A stretch of 26,497 nt of DNA. It comes from a virus. Shown here one piece after another: positions 6,025-13,457 of the stretch. The notes under the pieces were generated by a model. It did not search any database and was not told the DNA's origin. It saw only the letters and a program-made list of their open reading frames with translations. The position numbers were made by a program, and so were the translations under genes. The first letter of the stretch is position 1. Each line of letters begins with the position of its first letter. Where the stretch lies: IMG/VR virus record IMGVR_UViG_3300042455_003940, positions 1 to 26,497 of that record. One strand, given 5' to 3'.

Positions 6025-7484
6025 ACATTTTTGGCTGGTTGAAACGTCCTAAAGCCAAGGCTTTGGGCTATGACGCGGCGGGCACAGGGCGGCGTCTGCA
6101 AACGTGGGTGCCAACCACTGATTCCGCAAATGCCATTCTGTTTCAGGACGCGGCCTTGCTGCGCTCCCGCAGCCGGGATATGGCGCGAAAGAACGCCTAT
6201 GCCGCCAACGGCATCGAGGCAATTGTGGCGAACGCCGTTGGCACCGGCATTAAGCCGCAATCCAAAACAGCAGATGCAGACATCCGCAAAACCATTCAGG
6301 AACGCTGGTTGGAATGGACGGATGAAGCCGATAGTGCCGGGTTGACGGACTTTTACGGTCTGCAAGCCCTCATCTGCCGCGCCATGGTGGAGGGCGGTGA
6401 ATGCTTTGTGCGCCTGCGCGTGCGCCGCCCAGAAGATGGCCTTTCCGTGCCGCTGCAACTGCAGACACTGGAAGCCGAACATCTGGACGCCAGCAACAAC
6501 AAGCCGCTGGCAAACGGCAATTTTATCAGGGGCGGCGTTGAGTTTAACCGCCTCGGCCAGCGTGTCGCCTATCATCTCTACCGTGAACACCCCGGCGATG
6601 CGGCGTTGTTTGGCACCGCCAGGGAAACGGTGCGCGTGCCCGCCGAGGAAGTGCTGCATATCTTCAAACCGCAGCGGCCAGGGCAGATTCGCGGTGAGCC
6701 TTGGCTGGGGCGCGTACTGCTGAAGCTCTATGAACTCGATCAATACGACGATGCGGAACTGGTGCGCAAGAAAACCGCCGCTATGTTCGCAGGGTTTATC
6801 ACCAAAAACGACCCCGACACGCCGTTCATGGGGGAAGGCAATCCCGATGACAAAGGCGCGGCGCAGGCGGGCTTGGAACCCGGCACGCTGCAGCTTTTAG
6901 AGCCTGGCGAGGATGTCAAATTCTCGGAACCCGGCGATGTCGGCGGCAGCTATGAGGCGTTCTTTCGCCAGCAACTGCGCATGATCGCGGTGGGGCTGGG
7001 CATTACCTATGAGCAGCTCACCTCCGACCTGACCGGCGTCAACTATTCCAGCATTCGTGCTGGTTTGATTGAATTTCGTCGTCGCTGCACGATGCTCCAG
7101 CATCAGGTGCTGGTCTATCAGCTCTGCCGCCCGGTGTGGCAACGGTGGTTAGAACTGGCGGTATTATCGGGTGTGCTGCCCATTTCGCTCAGCGATTTTC
7201 AGAAAAACCGCCGTGCCTATCTTGCCGCGAAATGGATTCCCCAAGGCTGGGATTGGGTTGATCCCTTGAAAGACCAACAGGCCGAGCAACTCGCGGTGCG
7301 CAACGGCTTCAAGAGCCGCTCAGAGGTTGTTTCTGAATTGGGATACGACGCCGAAGAGATTGATGCGGAAATCGCCGCTGATAATGAGCGTGCCGACAGC
7401 CTCGGCCTAATTTTAGATAGTGACCCACGCAAAGTCGCCAAAACTGGCGCGGCACAACAAACACAAAGCAGTTTTTCCGAGTAA
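6021..7484 (+). CDS. Phage portal protein, lambda gpB family
   Basis: A 487-residue portal subunit that forms the dodecameric ring at one head vertex through which DNA enters and leaves. Family features are present: SRSRDMARKNAYAANGIEAIVANAVGTG near the N-terminus, the HIFKPQRPGQIRGEPWL block at about 210-230, and LGITYEQLTSDLTGVNYSSIRAGLIEFRR at about 325-355. Length is normal. The ATG overlaps the gpW stop (ATGA), and the protease gene starts 2 nt after the stop. No truncation is visible. Confidence 0.93.
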   Translation: MNIFGWLKRPKAKALGYDAAGTGRRLQTWVPTTDSANAILFQDAALLRSRSRDMARKNAYAANGIEAIVANAVGTGIKPQSKTADADIRKTIQERWLEWTDEADSAGLTDFYGLQALICRAMVEGGECFVRLRVRRPEDGLSVPLQLQTLEAEHLDASNNKPLANGNFIRGGVEFNRLGQRVAYHLYREHPGDAALFGTARETVRVPAEEVLHIFKPQRPGQIRGEPWLGRVLLKLYELDQYDDAELVRKKTAAMFAGFITKNDPDTPFMGEGNPDDKGAAQAGLEPGTLQLLEPGEDVKFSEPGDVGGSYEAFFRQQLRMIAVGLGITYEQLTSDLTGVNYSSIRAGLIEFRRRCTMLQHQVLVYQLCRPVWQRWLELAVLSGVLPISLSDFQKNRRAYLAAKWIPQGWDWVDPLKDQQAEQLAVRNGFKSRSEVVSELGYDAEEIDAEIAADNERADSLGLILDSDPRKVAKTGAAQQTQSSFSE

Positions 7485-7486
7485 AT

Positions 7487-8584
7487 ATGCTCGATACCTT
7501 CTCCCAGCACTGGCTGAACCGGTCTTTGTTGCTGGCGCCGCATGCCTTACCGCTGCTGCGTGCGCCGCAACCACTGGCCGCCCGCAGCGGTTCAGTTAGC
7601 GGTAATGCACGGATTGCGGTGGTGCCCGTATTGGGGCCGATGGTCAAACGCGGATCGTTCTTGGATAGCCTATTCGGCTTTGGCAATTACGAGGATGTGC
7701 AGGCGCGGTTCGATGCGGCGGTGGCTGATGCTGGCATTGATGCCATTCTGTTGGAAATTGACAGCCCCGGCGGTGAGGCGGCAGGCGCGTTTGATCTGGC
7801 AGACCGCATTTTTGCCGCCCGTGACGGCAAACCCGTCTGGGCGATTGCGAACGATAGTGCCTTTTCCGCTGCCTACGCCATTGGCAGTGCGGCCGATAAG
7901 CTGTTTCTCACCCGCACCGGCGGTGTCGGCAGCATCGGCGTGCTGGCTGCCCACGTTGACCAATCGGGCTACGACGAAAAACAGGGCGTGAAGGTCACAA
8001 CGATCACCGCCGGTGCCCGCAAGAACGATTTCAACGCCCATGAACCGCTGTCGGAAGACGCAGCAGGCTTCCTGCAAGCTGAGGTTAATCGCCTGTACAG
8101 CATGTTCGTCGATACCGTTGCCCGTAACAGGGGAATTACTCCCGATACCGTCTGCGCCACCGAAGCCGGGCTGTTCTTTGGCGAGGACGCCGTGAAAGCC
8201 GGGCTCGCCGATGGCGTGGGCACGGTTGAAAGCACGATCAGAGCCCTTGCCTCGACCCTAACCCCAACCACCAAAAGAAAGGAAACTCGCATGCTTGATG
8301 AAAAACCACCCGTTGATCTGGAGGCTATCCGTAAAGAAGCCGCCGAAGCCCTGAAAACCCAGCATCTGGAGATCATTCACGCATGCCGTTTGGCTGGAAA
8401 GCCCGATAAGGTCGCTGATTTTATTGAGCAGGGCGTGTCGCTGGATGTTGCCCGCATGGCACTCCTCGAGATGGCTGCGCAACAGGCGGAAATCCAATCC
8501 CAAATCCAGCCTGCCAGCGGCACCGATGCCCCCAACCCCATGCTGGCGGAGGCACAAAAACGCGCCGCCCAAGCCAAACAGTAA
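7487..8584 (+). CDS. S49-family prohead protease fused to a scaffold domain (lambda gpC type)
   Basis: A 365-residue head maturation protease. The SppA/ClpP-like fold is marked by LLEIDSPGGEAAG (residues 88-100), the catalytic Ser127 in SAFSAAYAIGSAAD and the catalytic Lys179 in GARKND. Residues 269-365 form a separate helical, charged domain that can also be made alone from an internal start at 8291, as Nu3 is from lambda C. The gene lies between portal and decoration protein. A strong ribosome-binding site for the next gene (AAGGAG) overlaps its stop. It should cleave scaffold and capsid components during prohead maturation. Confidence 0.92.
   Translation: MLDTFSQHWLNRSLLLAPHALPLLRAPQPLAARSGSVSGNARIAVVPVLGPMVKRGSFLDSLFGFGNYEDVQARFDAAVADAGIDAILLEIDSPGGEAAGAFDLADRIFAARDGKPVWAIANDSAFSAAYAIGSAADKLFLTRTGGVGSIGVLAAHVDQSGYDEKQGVKVTTITAGARKNDFNAHEPLSEDAAGFLQAEVNRLYSMFVDTVARNRGITPDTVCATEAGLFFGEDAVKAGLADGVGTVESTIRALASTLTPTTKRKETRMLDEKPPVDLEAIRKEAAEALKTQHLEIIHACRLAGKPDKVADFIEQGVSLDVARMALLEMAAQQAEIQSQIQPASGTDAPNPMLAEAQKRAAQAKQ
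8291..8584 (+). CDS. Nested scaffolding protein (Nu3-like), in frame inside the protease gene
   Basis: A 97-residue helical protein starting at an internal ATG preceded by GAAAGGA, with a 7-nt spacer. This is a stronger initiation signal than the parent gene has. It consists of the C-terminal scaffold domain of the protease (DLEAIRKEAAEAL to the Gln/Ala-rich end). In lambda, the scaffold Nu3 is made from an internal start in gene C in just this way. The signal is seen directly; that the protein is made separately is inferred. Confidence 0.65.
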   Translation: MLDEKPPVDLEAIRKEAAEALKTQHLEIIHACRLAGKPDKVADFIEQGVSLDVARMALLEMAAQQAEIQSQIQPASGTDAPNPMLAEAQKRAAQAKQ

Positions 8585-8596
8585 GGAGACCCCATC

Positions 8597-8971
8597 ATGC
8601 CTGCTTTAAACGAATCGAATTATCTCGGCGATTTCCTGAAATACGAAGCCCCAAACCTGTTTTCTCGGGAAAACGGAATTATCGGAACAGGGGCTAACTT
8701 GACCCTGGGGGCTGTTTTGGGACGCATCACGGCAACGGGGAAATATGTGCTGCTGGCCCCCGCCGCCGTGGATGGCAGCCAGACGGCGGCGGCGATTTTG
8801 CTGGCGGATGCTGCTGCAGCCACGGCGGATGTTAAGGGCCTCATCCTCGCCCGCCACGGCATCGTCGCCGATCACGGCCTTGTCTGGCCAGGCAGTGCCA
8901 CACTGGCGCAAAAAAATACAGCCATTTCACAACTGGAAACCAAGGGCATTCTTGTCCGTAAAGGAGTATAA
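8597..8971 (+). CDS. Head decoration protein, lambda gpD family
   Basis: A 124-residue capsid-stabilising protein. Family features are the N-terminal YEAPNLFSRENGIIGTGANL segment, the LGRITATGKYVLLAPAAVDGSQTAAAILL core, and the ARHGIVADHGLVW and LETKGILVRKGV ends. In lambda, gpD trimers clamp the expanded shell at local three-fold axes. A strong Shine-Dalgarno sequence (AAGGAG) precedes the ATG, fitting a high-copy virion protein. The capsid gene follows 5 nt after the stop. Confidence 0.92.
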   Translation: MPALNESNYLGDFLKYEAPNLFSRENGIIGTGANLTLGAVLGRITATGKYVLLAPAAVDGSQTAAAILLADAAAATADVKGLILARHGIVADHGLVWPGSATLAQKNTAISQLETKGILVRKGV

Positions 8972-8976
8972 CCATC

Positions 8977-9930
8977 ATGCAAAACCCGTTTCAAAACCCC
9001 GCCTTCAGCATGACCAGCCTGACGTCGGCCATCAATATCTTGCCCAATACCTACGGGAGACTGGAGCAATTGAACCTCATGCCGCCCAATCCGGTGCGGT
9101 TTCGGGCGATTACCGTTGAAGAGCAGAATGGCGTTTTAAACCTGCTGCCCACGGCGGTGGTGGGATCCCCTGGGACGCTGGGCAAGCGCGGTAGACGCAC
9201 CGTGCGCTCGTTCACCGTGCCCCACATTCCCCATGACGATGTGGTGTTGCCCGAAGAAATTCAGGGCATTCGGGCTTTTGGCTCGGAAGACACCACCCGC
9301 GCTTACGCGGATGTCTTGGCCACGCATTTGCAGAATATGCGCAACAAGCATGCCATTACGCTGGAGTATCTCCGCATGGGCGCCCTGAAAGGTGTGATCC
9401 TTGATGCGGATAACTCGACATTGTTCGATCTTTACACGGAGTTTGGCATCACCGCTAAATCCGTCAACTTCCAGCTTGGCACCGCCACCACCGACATCAA
9501 AAAGAAATGCCTTGAGGTCATCCGCCACGTCGAGGATAACCTGAAAGGCGAGGTCATGACCCGCGTCCACGCCCTGGTGAGCCCAGAGTTTTTCGATGCC
9601 CTGACCAGTCATGCCTTGGTTAAGGAGGCCTATCAACGCTGGCAGGACGGCGCGGCGTTGCGGGACGATATGCGCTCTGGTTTCCCTTTTGCTGGCATGG
9701 TGTTTGAGGAATATCGCGGCGTGGCCACCGATGCCGACGGCAACGTGCGGCGGTTTATTGCCGCGAACGAGGGGCATTGTTTCCCCATTGGCACGCTGGG
9801 GACGTTTACCACGTATTTCGCACCGGCGGATTTCAATGAGACCGCCAACACGCTGGGTCAGCCGCTCTACGCCAAACAGGAGCCGCGTAAATTTGAACGC
9901 GGGACGGATTGTATAGGTGCTTTGACATAA
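8977..9930 (+). CDS. Major capsid protein, gpE family, C-terminus replaced
   Basis: The 317-residue main shell protein. The gpE family is recognisable throughout: INILPNTYGRLEQLNLMPPNPVRF at the N-terminus, RSFTVPHIPHDDVVLPEEIQGIRAFG, the central MRMGALKG-like helix, and TANTLGQPLYAKQEPRKFERGTD near the C-terminus. After GTD (nt 9909) family members normally continue for about 20 residues of the type HTQSNPL...RP. Here only CIGALT follows before a stop that lies inside the promoter of the restriction-modification cassette. The expected end therefore appears to have been lost at the cassette border. Whether the shell still forms is unknown. AAAGGAG precedes the ATG. Confidence 0.92.
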   Translation: MQNPFQNPAFSMTSLTSAINILPNTYGRLEQLNLMPPNPVRFRAITVEEQNGVLNLLPTAVVGSPGTLGKRGRRTVRSFTVPHIPHDDVVLPEEIQGIRAFGSEDTTRAYADVLATHLQNMRNKHAITLEYLRMGALKGVILDADNSTLFDLYTEFGITAKSVNFQLGTATTDIKKKCLEVIRHVEDNLKGEVMTRVHALVSPEFFDALTSHALVKEAYQRWQDGAALRDDMRSGFPFAGMVFEEYRGVATDADGNVRRFIAANEGHCFPIGTLGTFTTYFAPADFNETANTLGQPLYAKQEPRKFERGTDCIGALT

Positions 9931-9950
9931 TTTGCTTTTTAAATTACAAT
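9922..9950 (+). promoter_or_regulatory. Near-consensus sigma70 promoter of the restriction-modification cassette
   Basis: TTGACA (9922-9927), a 17-bp spacer and TACAAT (9945-9950) differ from the consensus by one base. The -35 box overlaps the stop codon of the truncated capsid gene. Transcription would start near 9957, leaving a leader of about 26 nt before the methylase ATG. It allows expression in the lysogen independently of late phage transcription. Confidence 0.75.
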
Positions 9951-9982
9951 CCCAATTGAAGATACGTAGCTCGGGTAGGAAT

Positions 9983-11122
9983 ATGAAAAAACCAATTGTG
10001 TTTTCTTTTTTTTCAGGGGCAGGATTCTTAGATTTGGGATTTGAAAAAGCAGGGTTTGAAGTTGCTTACGTCAATGAAATCCATACTCCTTTTTTAGAAG
10101 CTTATCAATATTCCCGTCATGAAATGCATATTGCCCCTCCGCGGTATGGTTACTTTCAGGGAGATATAGCTGATTGTTTTGAAGGCATAGAATCAGTCCG
10201 CTTAAGTTCTCTAGTAAATGAGGTAAAAAAGGAAGGACATCTAATAGGTTTTATTGGTGGCCCGCCATGCCCAGATTTTTCTGTTGGTGGAAAAAATCGT
10301 GGTCGTAACGGTGAGAATGGAAAGTTGTCTAAAACCTTTATTGACCTTATATGCGCAAAACAGCCGGATTTTTTTGTTTTTGAAAATGTGAAAGGGCTCT
10401 ATCGAACTTCACGTCACCGTGAATTTTTTGATGAATTAAAAAAGCAAATTGAAAAAGCTGGGTATGAATGGACAGAACGCCTTATAAACGCGATTGAGTA
10501 TGGGGCTCCTCAAGACCGCGAGCGAATAATACTTTTTGGTGCTAAGAAAGATTCTTATAGACAAATATGTAAATTTGAATGGTTATTGCACACCACATAT
10601 CCTGAAAGCAAGGCGTTTGAATATAAATGGCCCTCCGCCCAACCAATAACAATTTCCCGCTCCAAGCCTGAAGCCATAGCTGAAGAACTTACACTTCAAT
10701 ACTGGTTTAAAAAGAATGATGTAGAAAATCATCCTAATGCACAGCATCAATTCAAGCCAAGAGCAGGATTGGCCAAATTTGAAGTAATAGATGAAGGTGA
10801 TGATGCTAAGAAATCTTACAAACGACTACATCGCTGGCGATATTCTCCAACTGCTGCCTATGGGAACAATGAAGTTCACATACATCCGTACCTACCAAGA
10901 CGTATATCTGTTGCTGAAGCATTAGCAATACAATCTTTGCCAAAAGAGTTTGAACTACCCCCAAAAATGTCACTAAGTAATATGTTTAAAACGGTAGGCA
11001 ACGGTGTTCCGTATCTTGCCGCACTTGGCTTGGCACTAACTATTATGGATTTTTTAAAACGAGGACAAAATTATGAGGTTAACAGCGAGCAATATCGTGA
11101 GAGCGATAGAAAAGCTTCCTAA
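9983..11122 (+). CDS. Type II DNA (cytosine-5) methyltransferase of the R-M cassette
   Basis: A 379-residue modification enzyme methylating cytosine C5 at the site cut by its partner. Motif I is FSFFSGAGFLDLGF (residues 7-20). Motif IV is GGPPCPDFS with catalytic Cys96; the usual PCQ is PCP here. Motif VI is ENV at 134-136, motif VIII QDRER at 177-181, and motif X GNGVPYLAALGLA near residue 340. The target-recognition region lies roughly between residues 190 and 330. The ATG at 9983 has AGGA very close upstream. The gene overlaps the nuclease gene by 50 nt, which favours methylase synthesis first. It is AT-rich compared with the phage genes, pointing to a different source. It is unrelated in sequence to the phage C5 enzyme at 142. 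Confidence 0.92.
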   Translation: MKKPIVFSFFSGAGFLDLGFEKAGFEVAYVNEIHTPFLEAYQYSRHEMHIAPPRYGYFQGDIADCFEGIESVRLSSLVNEVKKEGHLIGFIGGPPCPDFSVGGKNRGRNGENGKLSKTFIDLICAKQPDFFVFENVKGLYRTSRHREFFDELKKQIEKAGYEWTERLINAIEYGAPQDRERIILFGAKKDSYRQICKFEWLLHTTYPESKAFEYKWPSAQPITISRSKPEAIAEELTLQYWFKKNDVENHPNAQHQFKPRAGLAKFEVIDEGDDAKKSYKRLHRWRYSPTAAYGNNEVHIHPYLPRRISVAEALAIQSLPKEFELPPKMSLSNMFKTVGNGVPYLAALGLALTIMDFLKRGQNYEVNSEQYRESDRKAS

Positions 11123-12158
11123 GGATCAATGGTTTGAATATGTGAGCCCCCGCGCCAAAACTAAGGTTAAGGTTGTCAGTATTACGAAACCTGAGGGACC
11201 TATTGCTATTCGACGCAAAGAAACAGGTAAAACAGCTAAAGAAAATGATGTTTCGATTTCTACGACAATGTTATGGCGTATTGCAAATGCCTTTCAACCC
11301 AAAGTTCCAGTTAACTTCGACCGTATTTTAGGAGCAAGCTACAATACAAGGTCAGCTTTAGAAGCCTTAATGGCACACACTTCTGAATTTTTTTGGTGCA
11401 CACCCGGAAGAATTGAGCTTGTAAATTCCACTCAAGAAATCAAGATTGGTCATAAACACATAGTATGGCTGCCAGATAATCCGCACACCAATGGCATCAT
11501 GCAAAAATTTGATACAGACGTTGTTATATCGGAAATTCCCTCTTCCAATGCTATATATGAAGCCCTTTCTTTACCAAATATCTTGGGAGAAAGAATAAAA
11601 GACATTGAAGTGCAACGTAGACACCTACAAATTCAAATCGCGCTGGTTGCTATCGGTCATCAACTTGGATTCAGAACGTGGGTGGCTCGCAATGATCAAG
11701 GCATTAAATATGGTGAAAAAAAAGTCGGGGAACTAGATGGAGTTGTTGTTAATCTAAGCCAAGAGAATCTTTTAAAATCTTACGAAGATGCTGTAGCAGC
11801 TGCATTGCATATAGATTGTATATGGTTCCGTAACGGAAAATTTTTGCCAGCTGTAATGGAAGTGGAACACAGTACAGGTGTTACATCCGGCTTATCTCGT
11901 ATGAAGAATCTACAGGATAAATTACCACCTTTTTTGACACGCTGGGTTATCGTTGCGCCAGACGAAGATAGAGACAAAGTTTTGAAGGAAGCTAACAAAT
12001 CTCAGTTTCAATCTTTACGTACCATGTTTTTTCCATATTCTGCCGTTGATGAATTATACGCTTTATGTCAAAAGCGTAGGCTAACAAATAAATCAGTCAA
12101 TGAAGAGTTCCTTGATTGTTTTATGGAGCCATGTTTTCAACCTCTGGCTTTGAACTAA
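11073..12158 (+). CDS. Probable type II restriction endonuclease, partner of the upstream methylase
   Basis: A 361-residue protein assigned mainly from its tight overlap with a C5 methylase. I do not recognise a named enzyme family. The C-terminal half has a plausible PD-(D/E)XK-type core: GELDGVVV (218-226), Asp248 in HIDCIWF, then VMEVEHSTGV with Glu263 and Glu265, followed by LTRWVIVAPDEDR. That pattern (strand with EVEH, then a VAP strand) recurs in several restriction nucleases. Residues 1-180 probably recognise DNA. AGGA lies 7 nt before the ATG. No controller (C) protein gene is present. The stop at 12156-12158 abuts tail-tube sequence in the same frame, so its last residues could derive from the junction. 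Confidence 0.75.
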   Translation: MRLTASNIVRAIEKLPKDQWFEYVSPRAKTKVKVVSITKPEGPIAIRRKETGKTAKENDVSISTTMLWRIANAFQPKVPVNFDRILGASYNTRSALEALMAHTSEFFWCTPGRIELVNSTQEIKIGHKHIVWLPDNPHTNGIMQKFDTDVVISEIPSSNAIYEALSLPNILGERIKDIEVQRRHLQIQIALVAIGHQLGFRTWVARNDQGIKYGEKKVGELDGVVVNLSQENLLKSYEDAVAAALHIDCIWFRNGKFLPAVMEVEHSTGVTSGLSRMKNLQDKLPPFLTRWVIVAPDEDRDKVLKEANKSQFQSLRTMFFPYSAVDELYALCQKRRLTNKSVNEEFLDCFMEPCFQPLALN

Positions 12159-12191
12159 AAGATCGGACTGCCCCAAATCCCCGCTTTTTTC

Positions 12192-12758
12192 ATGGTGGCC
12201 GGCGTGCGTGTCAATTCCATGGCGTTCAATTTTACCCGCTCGGGCGAGGCCACCGCCACCATCAACTGCATCGGCCAAGGCGAAACGCGGAATGCGACCA
12301 CCCAAGGCGGCACGCCCACCCAGGCCAATTACACGCACTTTTCCCAGTTTCAAGGGGCCATCAAACAAGGCGGCAGTGCGCTGGCCAATGTCACCAGCGC
12401 ATCCGTCACCTACAGCAACAACCTCGAGAAAATCGAAACCATTCGCAGCGACGGCAAGCTGGACGGCGTCGATCCTGGTATCACCGCCCTCACGGGGTCA
12501 GTGGCGGTGCGCTACGCCGATAACACGCTGATTGACCTTGCCAGTGCCGGTACGGCTGTGGATCTGGAGTTTTCCTACACGATTGATGCCAACAACAAGC
12601 TGGTCATCCTGTGCCACGAGGTGTATTTGCCCAAACCCAAAATTGGCATCCAAGGACCCGGCGGTGTCGAGGCCAGTTATGATTTCCAAGGGGCCAGAAA
12701 CACGGCGGCCAACGCCATGGTGACCGTTACCTTGGTGAATGATGTGGCGTCTTATTGA
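12192..12758 (+). CDS. Phage tail tube protein, N-terminally truncated
   Basis: A 188-residue remnant of a tail tube protein of the Phage_tube_2 type. The pattern VAGVRVNSMAFNF, GQGETRN, FQGAIKQGGSALANVTSASVTYSNNLE, DPGITALTGSVAVRY and VSFQ-like C-terminal strands matches the last two thirds of that family. In-frame coding-like sequence (KIGLPQIPAFF) extends upstream of the ATG to the stop of the nuclease gene, where family members would have another 100 or so residues. No Shine-Dalgarno sequence precedes ATG 12192; GTG codons nearby are alternatives. The N-terminal half was lost at the restriction-modification junction, so a functional tube is unlikely. It may be a pseudogene or be translated at low level. 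Confidence 0.75.
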   Translation: MVAGVRVNSMAFNFTRSGEATATINCIGQGETRNATTQGGTPTQANYTHFSQFQGAIKQGGSALANVTSASVTYSNNLEKIETIRSDGKLDGVDPGITALTGSVAVRYADNTLIDLASAGTAVDLEFSYTIDANNKLVILCHEVYLPKPKIGIQGPGGVEASYDFQGARNTAANAMVTVTLVNDVASY

Positions 12759-12792
12759 TTCATCTTTTACATTAAAAAACAGGAAAAAACCT

Positions 12793-13248
12793 ATGTTATC
12801 GTTAAAAATCCCCACAGAGCCCTATTGGCTTGATTTAAAGCTGGGTGTGCGTGTGCAGGTGCGCCCGTTCACCAGCGCGGTGTTTTATGCGGCCCAATCG
12901 GTGGCGCGGCAGAAGCTGGGCGATACCCCATCAGAAAATACCGCCCTAGAGGAAGGCCGCCGCATCGCTGCCTTCACCACGGCGCTGGCGAAAGTGGGTA
13001 TTCTGGCATGGGAGGGGGTGCTGCTGCCCGATTCCGAAGACCCCGCCCCCGTCAATAACCAAACCGTAAGCGATTTGATGAGTTTCTGGACGCTGGCCGA
13101 TGAGTTTCGCACGCAGTACACGGGATTAAAGGAGTTGTTAGACGCCGAAAAAAAGCCCTGTTCGAGCGCTGCCAATGGCACTTTGGCGGCGGCGCCCGTT
13201 ACTGCGCCGGATGCCATGAGCAGCGACTCCCCTGTGCAAGTGAGCTAA
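12793..13248 (+). CDS. Tail assembly chaperone (gpG-like, zero-frame product)
   Basis: A 151-residue protein located between tail tube and tape measure, the place of lambda gpG. It begins with LKIPTEPYWLDLKLGVRVQVRPFTSAVFYAA, and TLADEFRTQYTGLKELLDAEKK marks the last ordered part before the frameshift site. The 30 residues after the site are Ala/Ser/Pro-rich and look like filler. The ATG at 12793 has AGGA 8 nt upstream and is preferred to an in-frame ATG at 12739 that overlaps the tube gene. Such chaperones coat the tape measure before tube polymerisation and are absent from the virion. Confidence 0.8.
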   Translation: MLSLKIPTEPYWLDLKLGVRVQVRPFTSAVFYAAQSVARQKLGDTPSENTALEEGRRIAAFTTALAKVGILAWEGVLLPDSEDPAPVNNQTVSDLMSFWTLADEFRTQYTGLKELLDAEKKPCSSAANGTLAAAPVTAPDAMSSDSPVQVS

Positions 13249-13457
13249 CCGACGATTGCCCTTATCAGCGCTTTGAGCCGAAAACGCTGGAGGGTTGGCA
13301 GGCGTGGGACATTGGCTTGCGCACCCAAACCCTGTCTGATGCCCTGCAACTGGCTTCCTGCCTCGGCTATGACACGGCTGTGATTGCCGAACTGTTTCCG
13401 GCTATCCCCGCCGCCCTTCATTCAGCAATGAACGACACCACCCATGGTAACCCGTAA
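12793..13457 (+). CDS. Tail assembly chaperone, -1 frameshift product (gpGT-like)
   Basis: A 221-residue fusion formed when ribosomes slip back one base on A AAA AAG at 13149-13155, so that base 13155 is read twice. The zero frame supplies 121 residues. The -1 frame adds 100 residues starting ALFERCQWHFGGGARYC and ending DTTHGNP at 13457. The added domain contains a Cys/His cluster (CQWH, CAGCH, CAS, CP) and DDCPYQRFEPKTLEGWQAWD, a pattern I associate with the second tail-chaperone domain of alphaproteobacterial phages. The -1 frame is open right across the junction and overlaps the tape-measure start, as expected for a T domain that recruits the tape measure. Confidence 0.75.
13128..13191 (+). 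promoter_or_regulatory. Programmed -1 ribosomal frameshift signal
   Basis: Three elements line up. An SD-like AAAGGAG lies at 13128-13134, 14 nt upstream. The slippery heptamer A AAA AAG lies at 13149-13155, in the correct zero frame. A 9-bp stem (13167-13175 with 13183-13191, one G-U pair, 7-nt loop) starts 11 nt after the heptamer. This matches the organisation of the E. coli dnaX signal. Confidence 0.8.

Larger units (their letters stand above)
9910..12158 (+). other. Acquired restriction-modification cassette replacing part of the late region
   Basis: This block is visibly AT-rich, with AAA/TTT-rich codons, against the GC-rich phage genes on both sides. It contains a promoter, a C5 methylase and a nuclease gene. 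Its left border falls within the capsid gene after the codon for Asp311, and its right border lies just before mid-domain tail-tube sequence that resumes directly after the nuclease stop. There is no transposase or clear terminal inverted repeat. A 7-bp GCTTTGA occurs near both ends (9919-9925 and 12147-12153) and may be chance. Head-completion and tail-terminator genes expected here are absent, so replacement rather than simple insertion is inferred. Confidence 0.75.

Noticed and set aside
5988-6743. A 251-codon minus-strand open frame opposite the portal gene
   Set aside because: Antisense shadow of a conserved gene; composition is His/Arg/Gln-rich filler.
9919-12153. GCTTTGA at 9919-9925 and again at 12147-12153, near both ends of the R-M cassette, as a target-site duplication
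   Set aside because: Seven bases is weak. The copies lie inside the cassette borders rather than outside them, and sequence was lost between the flanks, which a simple duplication would not explain.
12192-12758. Tail tube gene as an intact gene starting at ATG 12192
   Set aside because: There is no ribosome site, coding-like sequence extends upstream of the ATG, and the family has a further N-terminal domain that is missing here.
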